Positions 16,462-22,576 of a DNA stretch of 50,430 bases are shown here, piece after piece (positions within the stretch are counted from its first letter, which is position 1; each line of letters starts with the position of its first letter). The notes beneath the pieces are model-generated. The model saw only the letters and a list, made by a program, of their open reading frames with translations. It ran no database searches and was not told the DNA's origin. Made by a program: the position numbers and the translations under genes. The stretch is from Actinomycetota bacterium (GTDB lineage: Bacteria; Actinomycetota; Actinomycetes; Streptosporangiales; Streptosporangiaceae): the NCBI GenBank assembly GCA_003168215.1, contig PMSW01000013.1, positions 5,293 to 55,722 of the forward strand, read 5' to 3'.

Positions 16462-16970
16462 GAGGGGCTCTCCTTCTGTCGTTCGGGCATGAGATCGCCG
16501 CGCAGTGCGGCGAGGGCGCGGCCCATATGCGCCATGACCGTGTTGGGCGTGATGCCGAGCATCTCCGCGGTGCGGTTGGTGTCGAGGTCGAGGATCAGCC
16601 GCAAGGCGACGACCTGCCGCTGCCGGGCAGGCAGCCGCATCAGGGCAGCCATAATCCGCGGATCGACTGGACTGGCAGATGCCGCGCTGATCGTGGGCAG
16701 GTCCGCGGCCACGCCGGGGTCGCGCATCGAAACCTCCCGGCGGCGGCGGCGCCACCGGGAGATGTTCGCGTTCAGCGCGGTGCGGACCACCCAGGCCGCC
16801 GGGGCCGGATGCCTGCCGACGGTCCGCCACGACGCACACGCCCGCGCGAAGGCCTCGGCCACCAGCTCCTGCGCGGTGTCCTGGTCGCCGACGCTGACCA
16901 GGACCGTGCGCAGGCACTCATCCCTGGACGTCCGGTAGAACTCGGCGAAATCCAGTCGTTGGTTGTCCAC
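16458..16970 (-). CDS. ECF RNA polymerase sigma factor (SigE-like)
   Basis: The 170-residue sigma-70 family protein has region 2 (FAEFYRTSRDECLRTVLVSVGD, then AQELVAEAFARACASW) and region 4 (LMRLPARQRQVVALRLILDLDTNRTAEMLGITPNTVMAHMGRAL). Size and layout fit an extracytoplasmic-function sigma factor of the SigE/SigM type common in actinomycetes. It directs RNA polymerase to a small regulon in response to an unknown signal. It is co-transcribed with the downstream membrane protein gene by a 4-nt overlap. It sits in an otherwise disrupted accessory region. Confidence 0.85.
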   Translation of the reverse strand: MDNQRLDFAEFYRTSRDECLRTVLVSVGDQDTAQELVAEAFARACASWRTVGRHPAPAAWVVRTALNANISRWRRRRREVSMRDPGVAADLPTISAASASPVDPRIMAALMRLPARQRQVVALRLILDLDTNRTAEMLGITPNTVMAHMGRALAALRGDLMPERQKESPS

Positions 16971-17052
16971 ACTCCATCAACGCACAACCGGCGCACGCGG
17001 GATTACTCGTCCTGCGGACGATCTGGCCGACGCGCACCACGAGCTCGTGGTC

Positions 17053-17172
17053 TGGCGGATGCGCGGGTTCTGGAGGAGCGGGGTTACCACACACGGCCGA
17101 CCCGTGGCGCGAGCAGCGTTACTCCTACTAGGAGTGGCCCGGCGAGGGTCCGCCGCTCTGACCTCCGGCCGG
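17053..17172 (+). pseudogene. decayed C-terminal fragment of a sulfite oxidase-like gene
   Basis: The DNA closely matches 14582-14705, the 3' end of the intact gene including its stop and a few following bases. Single-base deletions shift the frame at least twice, and the codon matching Gln in YQERP is now TAG. No start or upstream portion remains. It is the only recognisable content of the 336-bp gap between the sigma factor and the next minus-strand gene; the rest (16971-17052 and 17173-17306) shows nothing I can name. Confidence 0.85.
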
Positions 17173-17306
17173 CACGACCGCACGCGAGTCACGCACGAGT
17201 GGCGCCGCGTCCGCTCATCAGGCGCCCGGCAAGCTGTCAGCCCTGGCGGGCCTGACCGCAGGCGATCCCGGTCGCGATCACGCCGCCGGACCCGAAGGCA
17301 CAGGGG

Positions 17307-17579
17307 TCAGGCATCCACGCCGCCGATGATCCACCGCACTTCGCCGCCTGGTTCACGCTCGGCGCGAATAGGCGTGTGGTACCGGTCGTAGATGTTCAGC
17401 CCCGGGACGTAGCGCATGACGGTGACCCAGCCGCGCGCGGGGATGCCAGCGGGAACCGCGTCCAGTGCTTCGAGCATCCGGGCTCGTGCCCGCGGCTCCT
17501 CGTCGGTCACGCCGACGGGTGAGAGCCTGCGCTGCCCGCCGCGCTCGGTGGCAATGCCCCACTCGAACAAGCGCATCAC
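17307..17579 (-). CDS. small hypothetical protein
   Basis: The 90-residue soluble protein has MRLFEWGIATE at its start, an Ala/Arg-rich helix, GWVTVMRYVPGLNIYDRYHTP and a Trp-containing end. It has no signal or membrane segment. I do not recognise a family with certainty; similar short proteins occur in actinomycetes. The GTG-ATG double start has AGAGGAG about 7 nt upstream, so it is probably a real gene. It is divergent from the DUF5919-type regulator. Confidence 0.55.
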   Translation of the reverse strand: MMRLFEWGIATERGGQRRLSPVGVTDEEPRARARMLEALDAVPAGIPARGWVTVMRYVPGLNIYDRYHTPIRAEREPGGEVRWIIGGVDA

Positions 17580-17686
17580 GATGCATCTCCTCTAGTCAGG
17601 CGCGATCCGGTGCCGCTCTCATGCTGCCGATCATCGCGCCGGTCACGTCGCGTCGTTGCGCCGTAACTGTCGCGTCTCCGGCGTGG

Positions 17687-17749
17687 TTGTCTCATTGATG
17701 TCTCATGGGCGTCTTAGCGTTCCGCTAGCCTTACCGGGCAAGCGCTTGC
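17687..17749 (+). promoter_or_regulatory. promoter/operator region of the DUF5919-type regulator gene
   Basis: Two TGTCTCAT copies occur at about 17688-17704. A possible -10 box TAGCCT is at 17726-17731, and a perfect 12-bp palindrome GCAAGCGCTTGC is at 17738-17749, over the predicted transcription start. The position suits autoregulation by the downstream HTH protein or control by another repressor. Confidence 0.45.
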
Positions 17750-17771
17750 GAGCGCGGAACGGGAGCGGCCG

Positions 17772-18638
17772 GTGACCAGGCAGCCAACGGTGTTAGCGGT
17801 GCTGCTGGAGGACAAGAGCCTGCAGAGGTACGGAAGTTTCCGCGTGGCCTACGAGAAAGCTGCTCGGTCCCTGGACCGGGAGCGCGGCGGCAGCGCGCCG
17901 AGCCGCGCCCAGTTCCACCGGTGGCTGACCGGGGACTTACGCGGCCTGCCGCACCCCGAACACTGCCGTGTCCTTGAGCACCTGCTGGCCGGCTACTCAG
18001 CAGCGCAGCTTTTCCGGCCCTGCTCGGACGGCATTCCGGCAGCCGCGGCGAGCACCGGCCCGGTGCCGCAAGTTGCCCGTGGCCTTCTGGCGCACGCAGG
18101 CATGGCTGACGTCGCGGCGGTCTTCGCCAGCCGCTCAGAGTTCGCTGCCAGCGCCGAGCTAGGCGGGCTGTTTGATGGCGCCAGCTGCATCCGGGCCGCC
18201 GGGCTGTCGCTGAACCTGATCTGCCAGCAGGTGCCGGACCAGCAGTTGCGGCGGCTACTGCGTGATGGCGCCCAGCTCACCTGCCTGTTCCTGGACCCCG
18301 GCGGCGAGGCCATCAAGGTCCGCGAACGGGAAGAGGAGCACCCGCCCGGGTACCTGGCCAGCTTCACCAGTCTTAACATCCAGGTCATGTCCCGGTTGCG
18401 AGAGCGCCTGCCCGAAGATGTACGCGACCGCCTGCGCCTTGCTGTCTACGACGAGACGATCCGGTTTAACATCGTCCTGGTCGACGACCGGGCGTGCGTC
18501 GTGCAGCCCTACCTCCCGAAGGCCCGCGGCATCGATTCCCCGACCTTGCTGATCCGCCGTAACGGCACCCGCAGCGGCCTGTACCCGATCTTCGAGCAGG
18601 TCTATGACGCGATGGCGGAACGGAGCAGGCAAATATGA
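17772..18638 (+). CDS. DUF5919-type transcriptional regulator
   Basis: The 288-residue protein has an N-terminal XRE-like HTH portion (KAARSLDRERGGSAPSRAQF, HRWLTGDLRGLPHPEH). A C-terminal domain of the phospholipase-D-like DUF5919 type includes LTCLFLDPGGEAIKVRE and FNIVLVDDRACVVQPYLPKARG. Proteins of this kind are common in Streptomyces relatives as cytoplasmic regulators, often next to a metabolic gene. The start GTG 17772 follows a GGGAGCGG sequence. Its stop overlaps the inositol-monophosphatase start by 4 nt, so the pair is one unit. The signal it senses is unknown. Confidence 0.75.
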   Translation: MTRQPTVLAVLLEDKSLQRYGSFRVAYEKAARSLDRERGGSAPSRAQFHRWLTGDLRGLPHPEHCRVLEHLLAGYSAAQLFRPCSDGIPAAAASTGPVPQVARGLLAHAGMADVAAVFASRSEFAASAELGGLFDGASCIRAAGLSLNLICQQVPDQQLRRLLRDGAQLTCLFLDPGGEAIKVREREEEHPPGYLASFTSLNIQVMSRLRERLPEDVRDRLRLAVYDETIRFNIVLVDDRACVVQPYLPKARGIDSPTLLIRRNGTRSGLYPIFEQVYDAMAERSRQI

Positions 18639-19426
18639 CGGTCGGCCCCGGGTCACTCCTGCCAGTTGCCTTCCAGGCCGCCGACATCGCCAGTGAGCTG
18701 ATACGTACCCGGCGCCCTGCCTCGGTGACCGAGAAATCCGACCGTGACCTGGTGTCCGACGTCGACCTGGCGATCGAGCGTAAGGTCCGCGCCTACCTGG
18801 CGGAGGCCACCCCGGACACGGGGTTCCTCGGCGAGGAAGAAGGCCGGTCAGGTAACCCGGCCAGTGGCTGGCTATGGACCCTTGATCCCATCGACGGCAC
18901 ATCGAACTTCGCCCACGGCCTCCCGCTGTGCGCCGTCTCACTCGCGCTGCTGCACGATGGCCGCCCGGTCCTGGCTGTCATCGACGCCCCGTTGCTGAGC
19001 GAGCGCTATCACGCCGTCGAAGGGCACGGTGCCTACGCCGGCACCCGGCCGCTGACGGCCAGCACGACCACCCGCCTTCGCGACGCCGTGGTGGCGATCG
19101 GCGACTACGCCACCGGGCAGGAAGCCGACCGCAAGAACGAGCAGCGGCTGGCGGTGACCATCCAGCTCACCCCCCGGGTCCACCGCATCCGCATGCTCGG
19201 CACCGCCGCGATAGACCTGGCCTGGGTCGCCGACGGGCGCCTGGACGCCAGCGTCACCCTCGGCAACAAGCCCTGGGACACCGCCGCAGGCGTCCTGCTC
19301 GCCCGCGAAGCAGGCGCCACCGTCACCGACTCCGACGGTCATCCCCACGACCTGAACTCCGCCGCGACCATCGCCGCCGCACCCGCGCTCATCAGCCAGC
19401 TCACCGCCCTCATCCCAGGCCGCTGA
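18635..19426 (+). CDS. inositol monophosphatase family protein
   Basis: The 263-residue phosphatase has the metal-binding residues in GEEEG (66-70) and DPIDGTSNFAHG (84-95), plus Asp in GNKPWDTAAG near residue 214. The full set of IMPase-superfamily motifs is present. It hydrolyses a phosphomonoester such as inositol-1-phosphate or a related sugar phosphate with Mg2+; the precise substrate is unknown. It is coupled to the upstream regulator gene by a 4-nt overlap. A 95-nt piece of this gene is duplicated 3.3 kb upstream at 15621-15715. The 19427-19540 gap that follows holds nothing recognisable. Confidence 0.88.
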   Translation: MTVGPGSLLPVAFQAADIASELIRTRRPASVTEKSDRDLVSDVDLAIERKVRAYLAEATPDTGFLGEEEGRSGNPASGWLWTLDPIDGTSNFAHGLPLCAVSLALLHDGRPVLAVIDAPLLSERYHAVEGHGAYAGTRPLTASTTTRLRDAVVAIGDYATGQEADRKNEQRLAVTIQLTPRVHRIRMLGTAAIDLAWVADGRLDASVTLGNKPWDTAAGVLLAREAGATVTDSDGHPHDLNSAATIAAAPALISQLTALIPGR

Positions 19427-19540
19427 CCTCACCGCCGGTCCCCAGGACGCCCAGACGTGCGTGTCCCCCTTACACGGCATGGACAACATCCTCAGCAGCC
19501 CCGGCACCTCATCTCCGACTTCGAGGCCCGGTCTGCGACC

Positions 19541-20089
19541 TCACCGCGCCATGCCCCCCAACGCTGCCGAAAGGCTCTGCGCAGTCGTCCGCACCGAGAC
19601 TGCCGGCCAGCCAGCGGCGATCGCCACGACCAGCGACCCCACAACTGCGTGGGCACCGGCAATCTGGTCGGCCGCCGTGACCGCCAGAGATGCGGGAAAC
19701 GTCATGTCTTGCGCGCCGTGCAGGAACAGGGTCGGGATGCCAATTTCTGTGAGCGCGTTCTGCGCTTGCGCCACGCCCGCGTCCGGCAGGATTCCGGCCC
19801 GCCGTGGCCGCATCCATTCGGCGCCGAAGTGCACCTGGCTCAGCCGGTCTAAGTATGCCGGCAGCCGGTCTGCCCGCCATACATCGGCCGGGGCTCCGGC
19901 GATGGCTGCCGCGCGCACCAGCTGCGGGTCGTCCAGCTTGCTATCTGCCCAGACAGCCGACCTCGCGGCCGCCCGCGCCGCCCGCTCAGGCCGGTCGGCG
20001 TAGGCGTCATCCGGTACCGGATAGATGCTGCTGGACGCGATGATCAGCCGTCGGAATCGGACACGGAGTGCAATCGCGTGACCGTGGCC
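19541..20089 (-). pseudogene. remnant of an alpha/beta-hydrolase gene
   Basis: The minus frame encodes RLIIASSSIYPVPDDAYADR and later LTEIGIPTLFLHGAQDMTFP, typical of the middle and acid-residue region of an alpha/beta hydrolase. Upstream the frame gives GHGHAIALRV, which lacks the nucleophile Ser of GxSxG. Downstream the catalytic His region is replaced by AIAAGWPAV. No start codon is available before the internal GTG at 19918. Both catalytic ends are therefore lost, and I call it a decayed gene. The ORF-track protein (19541-19918) is only its C-terminal piece. Confidence 0.6.
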
Positions 20090-20455
20090 ATTCTGCGCCC
20101 GATCGGCCGACTGAAGTTGCGGTTGCGGAGCGGCTTTCCCGTCGCGAGGTCCAGGAGAACCTTGTCGTTGCGGTAGCGAGGCTGGCCCGCCGCGAGGACC
20201 TGGTGCAGGCTGGCCTCTACCTCGGCGAGAACAAAGAGGACCTCGCGCCGCCCGGCGGCCTTTGCTAGACGGTTCGATGGGGCCGACGCGGTCAAGGATG
20301 GCCGTGAACTACTCGCGGGCAACTGGGGGGAGGAACGGCACGACAGCGGTGATGTCGTCTGCCGCGCCTGCGGTGTGCGGACTGATGATCTCCAAGAGGC
20401 GCAGCACGTCGCGGCGCTGCGCCTCGATCTGGTCGCCGTCCGGGCTACCGGTCAC
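20044..20455 (-). pseudogene. broken gene of unknown function downstream of the antitoxin
   Basis: A GTG just after the antitoxin stop opens a 48-codon frame (QIEAQRRDVLRLLEIISPHT...) ending in TAG at 20309. The same frame continues with protein-like sequence past this stop. A second frame (REVLFVLAEVEASLHQVLAAG...) then carries plausible protein to a stop at 20044. This looks like one gene with a nonsense mutation and a frameshift. I do not recognise the family. It may have been the third gene of the toxin-antitoxin unit. Confidence 0.4.
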
Positions 20456-20459
20456 GGAG

Positions 20460-20774
20460 TCAGGCGCTGGCGCGCGAGCGGGGGAAGCCGCCCCGGGCCT
20501 TTTTGTGGGCGCTCGCATTGCCGTATCGCTGGCGGGCGGCCTCCCCGGAGGTGCCCAGCATCGTTCCTATGGCGGCCCACGTATGGCCGTCTGCGCGCGC
20601 CGCCTTCACCGCGGCGGCAAGCTCGCGCTCGCTGCCGGCAAGGCGGGAGAACGCGCTGGCAACATCCCGCAGCGCCGACGCGTCCTTCACGTCGCCAGGG
20701 GCCGGCTCGAAGTCCTCGAAACGCCGTGCTAGCTCGTCCGCGTGGGCGAGGATCTCCTCAGTGGATCGCGGCAT
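20460..20774 (-). CDS. antitoxin-like HTH protein
   Basis: The 104-residue protein opens with MPRSTEEILAHADELARRFEDFEP and ends with a helix-turn-helix, TWAAIGTMLGTSGEAARQRYG (about residues 66-86). Small proteins of this pattern are widespread in actinobacteria and are usually encoded just after a ~80-residue toxin-like protein, as here. The HTH suggests that it binds the operon promoter. The start ATG 20774 is 6 nt after the toxin-frame stop, with GGGAGGAGGG upstream. Its C-terminal tail is Lys/Arg-rich. The gene is intact although its partner is frameshifted. Confidence 0.65.
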   Translation of the reverse strand: MPRSTEEILAHADELARRFEDFEPAPGDVKDASALRDVASAFSRLAGSERELAAAVKAARADGHTWAAIGTMLGTSGEAARQRYGNASAHKKARGGFPRSRASA

Positions 20775-20780
20775 CAGCGA

Positions 20781-21019
20781 TCACCCTCCTCCCGGGAGGT
20801 ACTTGGCCCGGGCTTTGTCGGCATGAATGATGACGGGGCCAGGTTCGCCATCGACAACGCCGACTTCCACGAAGCTGCCGTCCCGGCGCGGCCCCGTGAA
20901 CATCGTGAAGCCCTCGTCCAGCTCGGTGACGCGGAGCGGGTTGCGCAGGCGTGAAGCATGTCCTCGTCGGGGACGCCATGTTTCCGCGCGCTGCCTGCGA
21001 TGACCGGGTCCACACGCAA
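20781..21019 (-). pseudogene. frameshifted toxin-like gene of the TA pair
   Basis: The first frame reads RVDPVIAGSARKHGVPDEDM-LHA. The matching C-terminal part, NPLRVTELDEGFTMFTGPRR...VIIHADKARAKYL, is in another frame. A single missing base near 20965-20970 would join them into a normal ~80-residue protein of the family that accompanies such HTH antitoxins. As read, the toxin is dead; a sequencing error or programmed frameshift cannot be excluded. The start is a TTG at 21019 or a GTG at 21013. Confidence 0.6.
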
Positions 21020-21020
21020 G

Positions 21021-21075
21021 CAAGTTACCTTGTCGCGATCCTTTTTAGCAAGTTAACTTGGTAACGAAGGATCGC
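21021..21075 (-). promoter_or_regulatory. nested-dyad operator of the TA-like operon
   Basis: A perfect palindrome CAAGTTAACTTG (21049-21060) lies inside a wider inverted repeat GCGATCCTT/AAGGATCGC (21035-21043 and 21067-21075) with the same centre. A second copy differing at one base, CAAGTTACCTTG, is at 21021-21032, directly before the toxin start. Two spaced copies of one box in front of a TA operon is the usual arrangement for autoregulation by antitoxin. Confidence 0.65.
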
Positions 21076-21245
21076 AGTCCCTCTAGAACATCCCCTGCCG
21101 CAGCCAAGCTGGGTGCGCTTAGCTGCGGCAGGCGGCTTCGGGCATGCGGGTGAGACGATCGGGGCTGGCCTGCTCCGGTCGATCCTGAGTCAGGCTGGCG
21201 TTGCCGTTGAGGAATTCCGTGCCGTCTCGTGACAGGATGAAGCTG

Positions 21246-21470
21246 ATGCGCACGTACACGAGCGTGGTGGAGCCCGAGGATGGCGGCGGCTACTACGTTG
21301 CCGTCCCGGCGCTGCCTGGGTGCTTCACTCGCGGAAGCACCGTCGAGGAGTGCCGGGAGCGCGCCGTGGAGGCCATCGAGGTTCACATTGCCGGCCTGCG
21401 GGCCGATGGCGAACCCGTGCCCGAAGAGGTCGGGGCACCGCAGCTGGTGGCCGTTACCGTCGCGGCCTGA
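21246..21470 (+). CDS. HicB-family protein, solitary
   Basis: The 74-residue protein, RTYTSVVEPEDGGGYYVAVP then ALPGCFTRGSTVEECRERAVEAIEVHI, is the partial RNase-H-like fold of HicB antitoxins. HicB neutralises the mRNA interferase HicA, but no HicA ORF is visible on either side. There is no C-terminal DNA-binding domain. ATG 21246 is chosen because family members start about here; ATG 21237 and the ORF-track start at 21201 are alternatives. It lies next to the broken TA-like operon in the divergent direction. Confidence 0.7.
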   Translation: MRTYTSVVEPEDGGGYYVAVPALPGCFTRGSTVEECRERAVEAIEVHIAGLRADGEPVPEEVGAPQLVAVTVAA

Positions 21471-21542
21471 CACAACCGAGCGCCGGACCCGTGCCGCGTC
21501 CGCGCAGGCAGCGAGCCACGCGAGTGACGCCGATACCCTGAT

Positions 21543-22433
21543 TCACCGGGACTCCTTAAGGCGTGCGCCCTCTCGTAGCCCGCGGAGGATCGCGATGTCT
21601 TTCGCCTGCGCCTGCTCACCGCCGGGAGTCTCGACGATGAAGGGCACGCCGGCAGTCGCCGGGTGTCTGAGCAGGCAGCCGAACGCTGCAGTGCCGATCT
21701 GCCCGGCACCGATGTTCTCGTGCCGGTCCTTGCGTGATCCGCAGCGGTCCTTTGAGTCGTTGGCGTGAATGAGCCGGAGCCTGCCGCCGGCCACTGACTG
21801 CAGTTCGGACAGCATGCTCGTCACTCCGTCCGGCGGGCCGAGGTCGTGGCCGGCCGCGAAGACGTGACAGGTATCCAGGCAGACGTTCGCTCGCGGGTGC
21901 AGGTCCAGCGCGGCAAGGTAGTGCCCGAGCTCGGTCACAGCGGAGCACAGCATGTGTCCCTGCCCGGCCATCGGCTCGAGCAGCAGGTCGGGGCCATCGT
22001 CATGGATCTCGTCGAGCAGCGGCAGCAGGCACTCCCTGACCTGCCGGAGTGCCGCGGCCCGGTCACCGCCGACCGCGGACCCCGTGTGGACGACGACACC
22101 GCGAGCGCCGATCTGCGCGCCCCGGATGAGGGAATGCCGGAGTGAGCCGGCCGACAGATCCCGGATCCGCGGATCCGGTGAGCCGAGATTGATCAGGTAA
22201 GGGGCATGCACGAACACCGGGATCCCGGCCCGATCCGCCTGCTCGCGCAGGCCCGCGTCGTGCACGGCGTCCCCGGCCGGCAGCGCCCAGCCGCGCGGGT
22301 TGGAGACGAACACCTGGATTGCCTCGGCCCCGACCGCGACCGCGTACCGCAGGCCCCCGGCGGCCAGCCCGCCGGTCGACGGCACGTGCGCGCCAATGGG
22401 CCGCCGGACCATGGGGAGCGAGTTGTCCGGCAC
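21543..22433 (-). CDS. nfo: endonuclease IV (deoxyribonuclease IV)
   Basis: The 296-residue AP-endonuclease family 2 protein has VHTGSAVGG, LLLEPMAGQG, CLDTCHVFAAGHD and IHANDSKDRCGSRKDRHENIGAGQIG, covering the three zinc-site signatures of EndoIV. It cleaves DNA 5' of abasic sites in base-excision repair. GTG 22433 is the longest sensible start; an ATG seven codons later is possible and neither has a strong ribosome binding site. It follows the PASTA kinase gene on the same strand after 143 nt. Confidence 0.9.
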   Translation of the reverse strand: MPDNSLPMVRRPIGAHVPSTGGLAAGGLRYAVAVGAEAIQVFVSNPRGWALPAGDAVHDAGLREQADRAGIPVFVHAPYLINLGSPDPRIRDLSAGSLRHSLIRGAQIGARGVVVHTGSAVGGDRAAALRQVRECLLPLLDEIHDDGPDLLLEPMAGQGHMLCSAVTELGHYLAALDLHPRANVCLDTCHVFAAGHDLGPPDGVTSMLSELQSVAGGRLRLIHANDSKDRCGSRKDRHENIGAGQIGTAAFGCLLRHPATAGVPFIVETPGGEQAQAKDIAILRGLREGARLKESR

Positions 22434-22576
22434 GGTCCAGCAGCCTAATACCCCAGCCCCAGATCGTGATCTTCGTGTCGGCGCCTCCGTGTGCGCGCCT
22501 CCGTGTACGCGGGCAAGCGACGACCGCCATGGTGGCGGCCATGGCGGCGGTCACGAGGCCGGAGCGCTACATCCCG

